DNA of 64,000 nucleotides, taken from assembly GCF_037975245.1 (NCBI RefSeq), contig NC_092574.1, positions 21,601,713 to 21,665,712 on the forward strand, written 5' to 3'. Under the pieces are notes generated by a model. It had not been told where the DNA came from and did no database searches. It saw nothing but the letters and a program-made list of their open reading frames with translations. This document shows positions 45,201-56,409 of the stretch, one piece after another (the first letter of the stretch is position 1; every line of letters starts with the position of its first letter). The stretch comes from Apostichopus japonicus (taxonomy: Eukaryota > Echinodermata > Holothuroidea > Aspidochirotida > Stichopodidae). A program made the position numbers and the translations under genes.

Positions 45201-48200
45201 GAAATTATGAGAAAGGTCGGTTACTCTTGCAGCGAGAAAACATATCCAGTATCTCATTGCAAAAATGGTCAAACTGCCCTCTGTGTATAACTCTTTTCAA
45301 TAGGAACCATAGTGTTGTATATGAGACAAAAGTTAGCACTTTCCACACTGCTACACAAAAGTTGAATTTCTAAATTATTCCCCTGATTCTGCTAAGATTA
45401 ATACTTTTGACTTCACATCAGTTCAGGTTAGCTCTGATAAGCAATGTGATGCAAAAGAGTAATTTAAGGAGGCATGACAAAACAAAATCCTATCAAAATT
45501 AAACAGAGAGTTTTAAAATTGAACAACAAGAAATTATGACCGGTTGTTTTTTTTGGTCTCCTTTATTCTTGTCATTGCTATTTTAATGTCCCCCATTGTA
45601 CAGACAGAGAACTAATCTATGTTAGTTAAGAGACCCAAGGAGCAGGAAGCCTTACAGTAGCTTATTTGAGACCCTACCCGTGTTAGATCGTGGATGAACA
45701 CCGGCTTATTTCGAACCTTCTCTTTTCGATAAGTGTTCAGAGGATAACAAGGCAGGGGTTTGAATACACTCCCATTCCTGCTCCTGGGACTACCATTTAA
45801 CGTCCCCATCTGACGGACGAGAGAGTATACACAAGCATCTGACCACTTTTTCAAATACTGAGGTAGGCAAGCGCACCCCATTCGACATCACTGCAGTGCA
45901 GCCATGACAAACGAAGTTGTTTCAAAACCAAGTGAAGAACAGAAACAAACCCTTTCCCAAGTTCACAAGCCAGAGATAACAAATCCACGGAAGACTCCAC
46001 ACATCACCACTGCACTGCAGTGATTTTTGAATAGGTCAAGAGAATCTGCCCCCTGGCATAATTTTGATCCTGAAACCTAAGGATTGTGAGGGGGACACTC
46101 TAACCGCTGAACCAAGCCTATGTATCACTACCAACTAAGAACACTTTAACAAATAAAGAAGTTGCCATTCACAATGCAGAACAAGGAACATCTACTCAAA
46201 TACTTAATTAGGAGCAATAAAATCCTAAAGATAGCTACAGCTCACAGGGTGGAGTTCAATCCTCATCCACGAGAGAGGAATGAACTTTAACTGAGAGGAA
46301 CGACCTTTCACTGACCTTGATCGTTGATCAAGAAGGCATCTGGTGGGCCAAGTTTGAGCCACTTTTAGCTGATTGTGAAGTTGAGTTTCACCTGAATTTG
46401 GTTCTCTATTTACCAAAAGTTAAGAAGACAACAGCAGCTCACTTATTTTTAATCCTATCCATGAGATAATTTTCAAATGAACACAGGCTTTATATATCAA
46501 GCATTCTTTCTACGATGAGTGTTCATAGAGTTGTTTAGACAGGCTTGTAATTGACACACCCATTGCTGCTCTAGGAGCAAATACCCATTGATGGGACTAG
46601 AGTGCACCTCTGTATTCGACCACTTTCCTACATACTATCATCATCATCATCATAGCGTAGCCATAAAGCCAAAACCACCTCAAAATAGTCATGTAGGGAG
46701 AGACACTCCCGATTGTGTGAGAACTGACAATACTCACTGCAAATGTGACATGCCATTAATCCACTCTTGAGAGGAGAAGAAGCCCATATTTTTAGCGCCA
46801 AGGTTCCATGCTAACCCTAGCATAACAACATTTTCTGGTTCCACGCCGATATCCTCGCAGAACTTTTCCATCCCCTCTGGGCCAATTTGGTTTTCCCCCT
46901 GGGTGGTGTACTCTTGAAACCATGCCAGGCATCGTTTCTCAGAGAAGGCTTGGTGATGGAGGTGATGATGGGACGAGCTGTGCTGATGATGAACTGATCC
47001 ATGTAATGAATTTGGATGGAGATACTGTTTCAAGCTACTGAAGAGGTAAAAAACAGGAGAATTATTTTTTTTTAAATTAAAAAGTATAGTTCTTTTATAG
47101 TTGCTTAACCCATTCATCAACAATTTATTTATATTACAGAAGAACTAATAAACATGTCCCAGGATAGTGCTAAAATATAATTATTTCTGTTTGCAAAATA
47201 TGGAAGTTTTAAAGGCATATCAAAAGCCTGTGCCCCTCCCTCCCCCCCCTTCCCCTCCTTCCATCCCTTGATCTCATTACCACCAGAGTAAACAATTGGG
47301 ATTCCCTTTGCTGCCCCCTCCAAATTTCCACAGTTAAAATTACAACAGTTGTCACTGAATGTCACTGAAATGGAGACATGAACTTCGCAACAAAGAACAG
47401 TTCTCATTATTTATTATGAAATCTTTGCTACAAATAGTATGTGGTTGTTTGGTTTTTGCACGTGCTGGAAACATCAGGAGTTGAATATGTTTAACAGTGA
47501 GCAAATAATAAGTGTGTTTGTGAATGGTTCTTCCTTTAATTTTCATTTTTTTATCTATAATTTTCATTCATTTAATCCATTTTAAATTGGACATGCAATA
47601 CTTTTCTCTTTTATAAGAACTCCATAAACTTGAGACAAAGCTGAGAGAAGATTATAAAAAACAAAAGTTGTTGGTTACAATTGTGACATAATGTTTCTTA
47701 CCAGAAAAATGCACTTGCAACAACAAATGCGCTGTTTTGTCAAATATTTATGTCACAACAGCTCAGGACAACACGACAGCAAACCCCCCACAAATAGTCT
47801 GCTCATTGTCAAAGGGGACAACTTAGCCTAGGTATATAAGTGATATTACACATTCGAAGATGTACTTTTGGTCAAATCTAATGGCGATATGAGGGCCAGG
47901 GCTTAATACTTTATTTTCATTAACTCAAGAACCAGCTAACTTGCACCATCCACCAGCCACATCCTTCCATCCCCCACCCCCTGTTCTCCCACCCCCCCCC
48001 CCTTGTTCTGAATTTCACAATTTTGTTTAAAGAAAATCAAGTACTCAAATAATGTAATGACAAAAATCAAGTTCCCTCTGTTTTTTTCACTTACTTACAG
48101 CACATGTCAATTGGCTGATGGGTACAGCAGAATCCACTATCATTTAGCTGGTAAACATCTTTCATTTTAAGGCCTGCCCCCCCTCCCCTCCATGCACCTC

Positions 48201-49302
48201 CTCACCCCCTGCCTAGACATACCCTTCTTTGACTCTTTTGCCTCTTTCGCCATCATCGTGGGTTGAAGACGTCTTACGTTTTCTCTTTGGAGCCATACTG
48301 TCGAGGGGGAAGACACTCTCAGTGTAAGGTGACAAGCCGGCAAAGGTCGGACTTGTTCCAAAACCTGTGCTGAGGTTCTGTTCAATGGGGACAAAAAAAA
48401 CATCCCATCATGGGAAAGCAAATACAATTAATTCATTATAAAAACCTTTGTTTATTTTTCATTGTGATTTTGATGTGCGGTGAATGAGACCCTTACGAAA
48501 ACGCAGTTCATCAGCTCAATCGACACGCTAGTTTCCATTTCCAGTGAGGTAGGACGGAGAATGTCACAAAATAAGCAATCTTGGGTTTACGTGTGATGTA
48601 CATAGTAATCAATAATGTATGGAAAGTTGGATGCTGAAACCATGTCAGTGAGGAAACACAAACAGTTACTATAACTGTCAGCCAAAAACTAAATTTTAAG
48701 AATGAAAGATTGTCTCATTGGTAGCCTATCCTTCCGACTAACACATAAACACACAATGACTTGTTGTCGAGAGGCTGGTCAGGTCTCACGTCACAGTTAC
48801 CTCACCGTACCACCAACCTTTTGAAGTCTTCATTTTTGCTTAATTATACTTTAAAAAATAAGAATATTATCACATATTCCCTAGGCCTCCTAATTGGCCC
48901 GGGCTATGTGGCTGCACCTCATTTTACATTGCTTTTCTGTAAACTACTAAGAAGCGTTGATACTTGTAAATGTCAGCTAAGTATACAATGTTGTTGGATT
49001 CAACTGAGCATCTGACAGACAAAATATTTACTTTTATAGCTTGCACATAATTTGATATAATTGAGGCTCTGAGTAACTGACTCTTAAGGTATTGAACTAA
49101 CTGAAATTGTAACTCTACAAAAGTATGAATTTTGGCACAAATTTGCCATTGGAGAGCCAAGTCTAAGGCTCTAAGCTAGACTTTACAGACCACTTGTTAG
49201 AACAACAAGTGAAAAAACATCTTTTTAAGTATATTTTTTTTTTACCAATTGGTCGAACTGGTGGAGAAGAGCAGATGATGAGGTAGCCTGGTTCTGGCTC
49301 AT
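42173..49302 (-). CDS. DCUN1D4: DCN1-like protein (DCUN1D4/5 type), six coding exons
   Basis: Exons in transcript order are 49246-49302, 48223-48377, 46738-47037, 44762-44870, 43692-43899 and 42173-42225. They total 882 bases: 293 codons plus TGA, and all junction phases match. DCUN1D proteins bind cullins, UBE2M/UBE2F and RBX1 and promote cullin neddylation. An N-terminal extension holds a basic nuclear-signal-like PKRKRK (49-54) and a His-rich segment (83-99). The PONY domain follows: [90 protein letters not shown]. The cullin-binding acidic patch (Asp-Ala-Asp) appears intact as Asp252, Ala276 and Asp282. The extension and length (human DCUN1D4 about 292 aa) favour DCUN1D4 or an ancestor of DCUN1D4/5. 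The protein ends LKSGGV, shorter than the vertebrate tail. Confidence 0.93.
43692..43899 (-). CDS. DCUN1D4: DCUN1D4-like, exon 5
   Basis: Acceptor TTCACAG|GATAAAG and donor GCAT|GTAAGT. It encodes [16 protein letters not shown] to NYDEDGA plus one base. It holds Asp252 and Ala276 of the cullin-binding patch. Confidence 0.95.
44762..44870 (-). CDS. DCUN1D4: DCUN1D4-like, exon 4
   Basis: Acceptor CTCGCAG|AGTCG and donor CTCGG|GTAAAT. It encodes [20 protein letters not shown] and [16 protein letters not shown]. The first A completes Gln at the previous junction. Confidence 0.93.
45670..46625. repeat. two further copies of the 38470 repeat with tRNA-like debris, in DCUN1D4 intron 3
   Basis: Copies lie near 45690-45860 and 46480-46620. 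Between them, on the minus strand near 46115-46043, CTTGGTTCAGCGGTTAGAG resembles a tRNA A-box, with a weak B-box-like GGATCAAAA. A SINE origin is possible but not secure. Confidence 0.4.
46738..47037 (-). CDS. DCUN1D4: DCUN1D4-like, exon 3
   Basis: Acceptor CCTCTTCAG|TAGCTT and donor TTGCA|GTGAGT. It encodes the His-rich linker, then [50 protein letters not shown] and WINGMSHL. Confidence 0.95.
48223..48377 (-). CDS. DCUN1D4: DCUN1D4-like, exon 2
   Basis: Acceptor TTGAACAG|AACCTC and donor GAAGG|GTATGT. It encodes [15 protein letters not shown], then [20 protein letters not shown] and a charged tail. An internal ATG (Met47, at 48296) could start a shorter isoform beginning MAPKRKRK. Confidence 0.85.
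49246..49302 (-). CDS. DCUN1D4: DCUN1D4-like, exon 1 with start codon
   Basis: It encodes [19 protein letters not shown] and ends at donor TTG|GTAAAA in phase 0, which joins exon 2 in frame. It is the weakest exon because no family motif lies in it. The alternative is a start at Met47 in exon 2. Confidence 0.7.
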
Positions 49303-49309
49303 TGCCTAT

Positions 49310-49321
49310 TTATATCGCCAT
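49310..49321 (-). promoter_or_regulatory. three-codon upstream ORF
   Basis: ATG GCG ATA TAA on the minus strand ends seven bases before the DCUN1D4-like start codon. If transcribed it would be a minimal uORF that could lower initiation at the main ATG. Confidence 0.4.
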
Positions 49322-49329
49322 GGAGACCA

Positions 49330-51855
49330 AGTAGCACCGATGACAATGAAAATGAAGAGTACAACTTTAACAAATGCACCTGCAAATTAAAAAAGACAAA
49401 GACAGACCGCCAAAATTAATCAATTAATGTAAATGTATCTAAAATTTATGAGTACGACATGGTTATAGTATAAAATGGTACACAGGAATAACACAACCGA
49501 AAGTGATTTTATGTGTTGTTTGCTACAAACAAAAGAATAGCCTATATACATTATGGTGATATTGTAAGATCTAGAAATTCACATTTTTAGCCTGTTCCTA
49601 AAAATAATAAAAATGTAAAATAGCCAGTGCTGAAATAATGTACTGGCTAAAATCCAGTTTTCACTGGCATATTCCTGAATCATAGCACAGTAGTTACTGC
49701 ACAGTAAATAGTAGCAGCCTAATTAATATTTGTTGATAATGAGCAATTATACAGGTCTAAGGTTAGGTATGGCATATCCTTGAAACAGAACTACCAAGAT
49801 ATTCAGTTGTTGTATTGAAATACTTTTGGTATCAAAAACAGTTGATTTTAAAAGGAAATGAAAGATCACTTCATAACTGTGTACATATATGTCATCCTTT
49901 TCTCGTGGAGTATCTATCAAGGATGCTCAACTTAAGCACCTCTCCCTTTAAACTTACATTGAAGATACTGGCCAAGTTATGCCAACATGGAAGGGGAGGG
50001 GAACCAACATTAATATTTTAATCACCTTAATTTGAAGATGCATATTCAAAAATGGTCACACTAAATCATGGTATTCTAACAGTGATAAAATGCTTGTGTT
50101 ATTGGCTACATTTTCGTCTGACAGAATAACATAATATAACCCATTTTCAGTGAAACCTGTTTTTGCCTATAACCTATTTTGTCAAATATTGATTACTGGA
50201 GTTTGAATATGAAGTTCCAGTCATCACTTCAATCAAAGAAATAATGTGTCAGGTTCTCGATTTACATGTGACATTGAACATTAGGTTAATTATGTAAGGT
50301 AAGCAAGTCAGCAGCTTTTGTAATTTGTATATCTCTCTAAAGACTCAACTTTTAAATCAAGCTGTGTTTCTGTTTTCCTCTGGAAAGAGTTTGATTGAAA
50401 TTTCAGGAAATGTAATAGGTATTATTTATCACGATTGTTGGTTAAGGTCAGTACATTTCTCCCTGGTTCACTGAAAGTTTGTCTAAAAAATGGAACTTAA
50501 CTGTTATACTATTTTTGCATCCTGCATTACGTATCCAGCTACCATTGGCTTACAATATTTACAATAACAAACAAATACTAGGCTACAGTATGCCCTGAGC
50601 AGTCACCAAGAGATTACTTAGGCTGTCTATAGTCATTCTCGAACCAGTTTAATGGTTGTGTTTCGTGGTGCACGTAAGTCAAACTGTTACTGCAGTGTCA
50701 GGCAACCGAACGCTCAGTGACGTTTACCTTAGTTTAGCCCAACGTTATGTATACTGAGTGAGGCTAGGCTGTTGCAAGTTTGTGTAGGCTAGGTCTATGG
50801 CCTACCAGTGTTAGGTCTACCTTAACTTTAAGTAACATGTCATAACTGGCTTGCTAGGGTAGCATGAAAGGGGCGAAAGTAAGCAAAACCCACGGTACGT
50901 TTTACTGGAAACGTTAGTTCAATGCTAAGAACGACATACAACTCTAAGATTACCAATTTGGGAATCTCGTCAAACCAGCCTCAACCGTGTAAGCGCCCTC
51001 CTCCACTCCGCGCGCTTCAGGCCCGTGTCTGTGTCACGATTTTACGCGAATGCAGTGCCCATCAGCGAAGAGACGGCACACATGATTATAGCTCTACTTA
51101 CACTGGTTACGTTATCGTATACTTCGCACTATGTTAGGCCGGGAGGTAGATTGTACAGTACCTAGTGGGTAGGATGCAGTGGTATAAAAATCCAAAATAA
51201 AAAGTTGCAAGCCATAGAAATGCACCCGCGAATGATAGCTGCTGAATCGACAGTGCACAAACAATGTGTGATAATTTGTGTGCAGTAACATTCTTTGGAC
51301 AACCGCATGTATGTTCCAAATAACTAGGGATTATTCATGATATGTTCACACTGTAGGCCTACATCGAGATGGAGGAATAGGTGGGGGGGGGGGGGGGGAA
51401 CGATTGGATTCTAACTATCGGATTCACTCAAATATTATTGTGCACCAAGTGGTTGAATATGAAAGTAGCCTATATAAGCAATTGGAATACTTGTCTCATA
51501 TTTTCAAGTCTTATTCATTAGGTGGGAAGTAGTCAACCGGACTGATGAACTCGAATCCCCCAATAAAGTTGAGAGACAAACCGTGCAGCCCGACAGTGAC
51601 TATATACAGGACACTTTAATGAGAGCAGAATATGACACTAATGAGCAAACGAACAGTATGAACACCGTTCTAGTTACACGATTGCGTATGAAAGATACAT
51701 CATTAGTCTCACTAATTCAGTCACTCACATGGAATAAGACTTATAACAAAATACTCACATCATTTGAATTTGATCAAAGAAACCATGCGTAAGTTCGTTT
51801 TGAAACTACTTCCATGTATTAGGGGGATATATATAATAGAAATCGTAGTTATATA
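49330..51855. other. upstream of DCUN1D4-like gene; no gene seen
   Basis: No exon-like frames were found. A segment at 49806-49930 is repeated in inverted form at 56283-56400. A G-run lies near 51380. Confidence 0.45.
49806..49930 (+). repeat. dispersed repeat, inverted partner at 56283-56400
   Basis: GGTATCAAAAACAGTTGATTTTAAAAGGAAATGAAA...CACTTCATAACTGTGTACATATATGTCATCCTTTTCTCGTGGAGTATCTATCAAGG is matched almost base for base on the opposite strand at 56283-56400. Confidence 0.85.
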
Positions 51856-52043
51856 CCGCGCAAACACAAAAAAAACTTTTTAAAACGTTATTAAAAAGTT
51901 TCGTTTTTTAAGTTTTGATAACGTTATTTGTGGTGGAACATTAATATAACATTAATATCTCATAAAAACGTTATTCCGACGTTAGAAACATATTTTAGAG
52001 GCTCTTTTGTATATGTTATGATAACGTTTTGTGTTTGCTGGGG
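51856..52043. mobile_element. small MITE rich in AACGTT
   Basis: The 188-bp element has inverted ends GCAAACACAAAA and TTTTGTGTTTGC, with AACGTTAT words repeated throughout, often palindromic. Flanks are AT-rich (TATATA) so the duplication length cannot be read. Confidence 0.6.
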
Positions 52044-52059
52044 ATATATAGAAACTTCC

Positions 52060-52102
52060 AGCCTCCACCGGGATTCGAACCCGGGTCTCTCGCTTTGTAC
52101 GT

Positions 52103-52189
<87 letters not shown>

Positions 52190-52223
52190 GCGATCACCCT
52201 AACCATAGTAGGCTATGGCCGCT
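52060..52223 (-). mobile_element. tRNA-like SINE part split by (TA)n
   Basis: The T-arm side (AGCCTCCACCGGGATTCGAA on plus) and the A-box side (CCTAACCATAGTAGGCTATGG) are the two halves of the same tRNA-like unit as at 35474. An (AT)n tract of about 84 bases (52105-52188) sits in the anticodon arm. Confidence 0.85.
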
Positions 52224-52436
52224 GATTGTATGTCCAGAGGTTCGAAACCTTTAAGTAAGGTCGTAGTTCCACTGTAGGCGGTTGTCACCCGTATCGAACA
52301 ATACTAGTTCTGTTTGGTGACATATCTGCCTTATTCAAGAGATCAAACATGATTCTAACCAACTCGAAATCATTTGTGATTCCTAAAGCCGGATCTCGAA
52401 AGAGATATTTTGAAGTTTGAACAGATTTTTGTTAAT

Positions 52437-52563
52437 GAAATGGAGGTAAACGACAAAGGCAAATGAATACATATATAATTGTAATCGTAATGAGTTGGAA
52501 AATCCAGAACAGTGGAACAACTTCCAGCCACTAACAGAATTCGAACCCGGGCCTCCCGCACGC
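52437..52563 (-). mobile_element. partial SINE copy
   Basis: It contains GGAGGTAAACGACAAAGGCAA, GTAATGAGTTGGAAAATC and a B-box-side GAATTCGAACCCGGGCCTCC, matching the left arm at 35390-35500. The A-box half is missing. Confidence 0.75.
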
Positions 52564-53099
52564 AAGGAAATGCAGGGTTTTCTAATTTTTCGGGAAAACT
52601 CTTGTTGCATAAAACGATTATAGCCCCATCACTTAATATTGTATGGTTCTTCGTTTATTTCTATGGTAGCGCTAATTTTCTCTACTGTGTCGCAAACCGA
52701 TTCTTCCTTACGTTGTACACACATGTTCCAATGTTAAGGGACACAACTCAATTTCTCACTTTTATACTACCAACCTTAGCGGCAAACAGTTTTTTCATCA
52801 TTAAAACAGTAAATGACATCACGAATTGAAATACTAGTGATACAAATCCAAGTACTAAATATTTAAACCAAGTTAATGTAGTATATTAGGCCTATTTCTT
52901 AGTTTGGAAGGGGTGGCCCTCGCGAAAAAACGTTCATCAAACAAATGATGAAAAGACGAAGTCAACTAAGTTCAGTCCTCTCTAACTCTATGTCTCTACT
53001 TTCACCAATGATGAACAAACATTCTCATTACAGAGGAAAAATAGCAGTCTCTGACCACCAACCAAGTAACCTTGCTACTCTGCCCGAAGAACCTTAGTC

Positions 53100-53310
53100 T
53101 TGGTCAAGACGTTCGATCTATATACAGGTGACAAACGCCTTCAGTGGAAATACGACCTTCCTTACCGGTTTCGAACCTCTGGACATACAATCAGCGTCCA
53201 TAGCCTAGTGGTTAGGATGTCCGCATATAAAGCGGGAGGCCCGGGTTCGAATCCCGGTGGAGGCTGGAAGTTTTTTCACTGTTCTAAATTTTCCAACTCA
53301 TTATGGTTTC
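53100..53310 (+). mobile_element. tRNA-derived SINE, fourth copy
   Basis: The tRNA-like part is 53193-53265 with A-box TAGCCTAGTGG and B-box GGTTCGAATCC. The anticodon loop here is ATATAAA. Upstream (GACAAACGCC...CCGGTTTCGAACCTCTGG) and downstream (TTTTTTCACTGTTCTAAATT) parts match the 35704-35958 arm. It ends in the (TA)n tract at 53311. Confidence 0.85.
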
Positions 53311-53315
53311 ATATA

Positions 53316-53386
<71 letters not shown>
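53311..53386. repeat. (TA)n microsatellite, SINE tail
   Basis: A nearly pure TA tract directly at the end of the SINE at 53100. Confidence 0.95.
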
Positions 53387-53388
<2 letters not shown>

Positions 53389-53515
53389 ATTATACGACTT
53401 ATAATGCGCACACACCACTCAAAGAATGTTCATGGAGCAATTGACAATTAGAAATGATACAAATAATACAAAATAATACAAACCAATGACAGAAGAAAAA
53501 CTTAATGGTTCAAGA

Positions 53516-54950
53516 TTATATAAAAGCTTTCGTCATTCTGTGGGATTTGATGCTCTTCTTAAAGTTAGAGAGAGTAGATGCTTGTCTGATTTTTAAGGGA
53601 AGTTGGTTCCATAAGCGAGGGGCAGAAACAATAAATAACCTACCCCCCCCCCCCAAGAATGTTTGGACTTAATTTCAGATAATAAAACTTGATAGCTGGA
53701 TCTTAGATTACGAGAGGGGACATAAATATGTAATAAGTCAGAAATATACATTGGACCATGTCCTTTAAGTGATTTATAAACAATAAGGAGAATTTTATAC
53801 ATAATACGATGTTTTACAGGTAGCCAGTGCAGGTTTTTTAAGACAGGGTGGATATGACAATGCTTATGAGAATGAGTTACAATACGCGCAGCTGAGTTCT
53901 GGATTAATTGGAGTCTATGAATCTGTTCTTGTGGAAGACCGAGAAGTAAGGAATTGCCCATATCCAACCTTGAAGTGATAAAAGAATGTACAATTTGTTC
54001 AGTTGCCTTATCATTTAAATATTTTCGTAATTTGTAGATGCCTCTCAGATGAAATGCAGCAGAACTTGTTATTTTGGAAATGTGGCGTTTCATAGACATA
54101 CTGGAATAAAAAATTACACCAAGATTACGCGCATGAGTGGAAGGGCGAACCTGAACATTACCAATTGATATGCATGGGATATTAATTTTAGCAATCTGAT
54201 GACAAGAACCAAAAAGCAAAAACTCAGTTTTTTCTTCATTAAGCTTCAAAAAATTACGTCTCATCCACAAACGGATATCACTGGTGCAACTTTCAAGGCA
54301 TCTGATGGCTTTTACACTCTTATCTTGAGAAGGACTGAAATCAATGTAAATCTGGGTATCGTCTGCATGACCGTGATAAGAAATATTGTGCTTCATCAAA
54401 ATTCTACGAATTGGAAGTGTATAAATAGGGAACCACTGGGGTCCAAGGACTGAACCCTGTGGAACTGAGTATTCCATGTATACAGGATTGGATAATTTAT
54501 CCCCAATACAAACAATTGAGGTCGCCTGTTTAAATATGAGTTGCACCACTCCAGAGCAACAGCATCTATCCCCACGAAACTATTCAAACGCGAAAGCAGA
54601 ATTTCATGGTCCACAGTGTCGAATGCGGCACTCAAATCTAAAAGGACCATAGCCACTATTCTACCATTATCCATTTCAGAAAGTATATCGCTGCTTACTC
54701 GAAGTAGAGCAGTCTCAATACCATGATTAGCCCTATAAGCAGATTGAAATGGATCATAGACATCATTGGTATTCATATGATCAGTAATGCGACTAGATAT
54801 AATGCGTTGAATAGTTTTCCCCAAGAATTTTAGGTTTGCCATGCACTGGTCTGTAATTCTTAAAACTTTCTTTATTTAAGCCATCTTTCTTAAGAAGTGG
54901 CCGAATATGTGCAACCTTAAGGCTATCAGGAAGAACACCTTGTTGAATGG

Positions 54951-54953
<3 letters not shown>
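53516..54953 (-). pseudogene. CR1/Jockey-type LINE reverse transcriptase, truncated and frameshifted
   Basis: The minus strand encodes the RT domain of a CR1-like non-LTR retrotransposon: [89 protein letters not shown], and a C-terminal RLWNQLPLKIR...FKKSIKSH before a stop at 53516. The catalytic DD is kept. The reading frame shifts at least three times: near NYRPV (about 54850), near the SYLNRR region (about 54545), and at a G-run (plus 53643-53655). The 5' part, with endonuclease and ORF1, is missing; the break coincides with the (TA)n tract at 54954. Short TGTATTATT-like repeats near 53455-53485 may be the LINE 3' end. Confidence 0.92.
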
Positions 54954-55001
<48 letters not shown>

Positions 55002-55070
55002 TATTTCTATATATATATATATACACATATATATCTATATATATCATATATACATATATTTATTTATATA

Positions 55071-55129
<59 letters not shown>

Positions 55130-55150
55130 GTGCGTGTGTGTGTATATATC
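54954..55150. repeat. (TA)n-rich microsatellite block
   Basis: Two long TA tracts separated by a mixed TA/CA/TT part. It lies between the truncated LINE and the TTAA element. Confidence 0.95.
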
Positions 55151-55211
55151 GTCGAGTTATAACACCAACTAATGGAGCCCTTCCCAAACCTGCTTGTCAG
55201 AGGAATTAACT

Positions 55212-55577
55212 TTAAGGGCATTGAAGACTCGCCCCAAACCTCGTGCGGCCATCTGAGAAAGTTAACTTTCCATTGCTTGCAAGTGAAGTTTTCTTCTTGT
55301 CACTACAAAATGCAGACAATACAGTAATGAAACGTGATACCTTGTTATCATTTATCTAGACCTGAGATGTCCATCGCTGCTATATACACTGTGTTGTGGG
55401 TATTGACCGTAGCTGCATGTACTGACTGTGCACTATAGTGTCTAATTACCGACGGTAGCAAGCTGTGTGTATTTCCTGGGATCGATGGTGGTGTCTAACA
55501 CTTCTGTTACACCTCATTCGAAACTAGGTGAGATTACCGGCATGAGACGTTTGTGCGCGAGTCTTCACACCCTTTAA
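55212..55577 (+). mobile_element. TTAA-flanked non-autonomous DNA element, copy 2
   Basis: TTAA at 55212-55215 and 55574-55577 flanks 358 bp that match the element at 9558-9918 in the same orientation. The ends GGGCATTGAAGACTCGC and GCGAGTCTTCACACCC are inverted copies. Confidence 0.78.
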
Positions 55578-55639
55578 ACGAACCTGGTTTTGACAGCCTA
55601 GTTCGAAAGTATGGAACGCGGAAAGGGTCTACGTGAGGC

Positions 55640-55960
55640 GCCGTCCACTCAGAGATGGTCGTTCATTCAGAGAAGCTGCTCAAATGCAAACAGCCGCCCA
55701 CGTAGAAATCGCCGTTTAACGTCAGACGCCGTCCACTAAGAGATGGTCGTTGATATACAGACCGTCTACTCAGAGATCGCTCCGCAAACACAGCCGACCT
55801 ATCAGGAGCCGTCCATTCAAAAATGGTCTTGACTTAGAAACAGGCGCCACTGATAAATAGTCGTGATTCGGAAATCGTCCATTCAGAGATCGTTCACTCA
55901 GAGATGGATGCCCAGAGACAGTCCTCTCAGAGATGGATGCTCACAGATCGTCTATTTGAG
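55640..55960. repeat. cryptic tandem array of CCACTCAGAGATGGTCGT-like words
   Basis: About ten diverged copies of CGTCCA.TCAGAGAT(G/C)G spaced 15-50 bases apart, some broken by CAGCCG-containing inserts. It starts about 65 bases after the TTAA element. Confidence 0.65.
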
Positions 55961-56084
55961 TGACAGACAAACTTGTATATTATATCGTGGGCGGGGCGTG
56001 AACTTTTCAATCACAGAGTCGAGTTGCGTCGACCACTCGCACTCGACACTCATACTCGTTCATTGAATTTTAAAGTAAGTCATA

Positions 56085-56300
56085 TATATTGCTTTAAGTT
56101 GAGCACCCTTGATAAACACTCGAAAAACAAAGGAACGGGCACATGGTTTGCTTCAAGTGTGCGCCCTTGAAAAACATCTGAAACAACAGGAAAGATATAA
56201 GTGTTAGTGTTACTATATAAAGTAAACGCCCTTGATAAATGGCACTGGAACAGTGAGGAATTGAGCCATATATATGTCTTTAAGTTGAGCACCCTTGATA
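56085..56300. repeat. about 63-bp degenerate tandem repeat, four units
   Basis: AAGTTGAGCACCCTTGATAAACACTC recurs in diverged form near 56091, 56151, 56217 and 56279. The last unit runs into the inverted repeat at 56283-56400. Confidence 0.75.
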
Positions 56301-56400
56301 GATACTCCACGAGAAAAGGATGACATATATGTACATAGTTATGAAGTGATTTTCATTTCCTTTTAAAATCAACTGTTTTTGATACCAAAAATATTACAAA
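56283..56400 (-). repeat. inverted copy of the 49806-49930 repeat
   Basis: It reads TCCACGAGAAAAGGATGACA and AAAATCAACTGTTTTTGATACC on the plus strand, the reverse complement of the copy upstream of DCUN1D4. Confidence 0.85.
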
Positions 56401-56409
56401 ATTCAACTG

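Noticed and set aside
54907-55209. Open frames of IYIYIYIY repeats (also at 52, 53 and 61 kb)
   Set aside because: Translations of (TA)n microsatellites.
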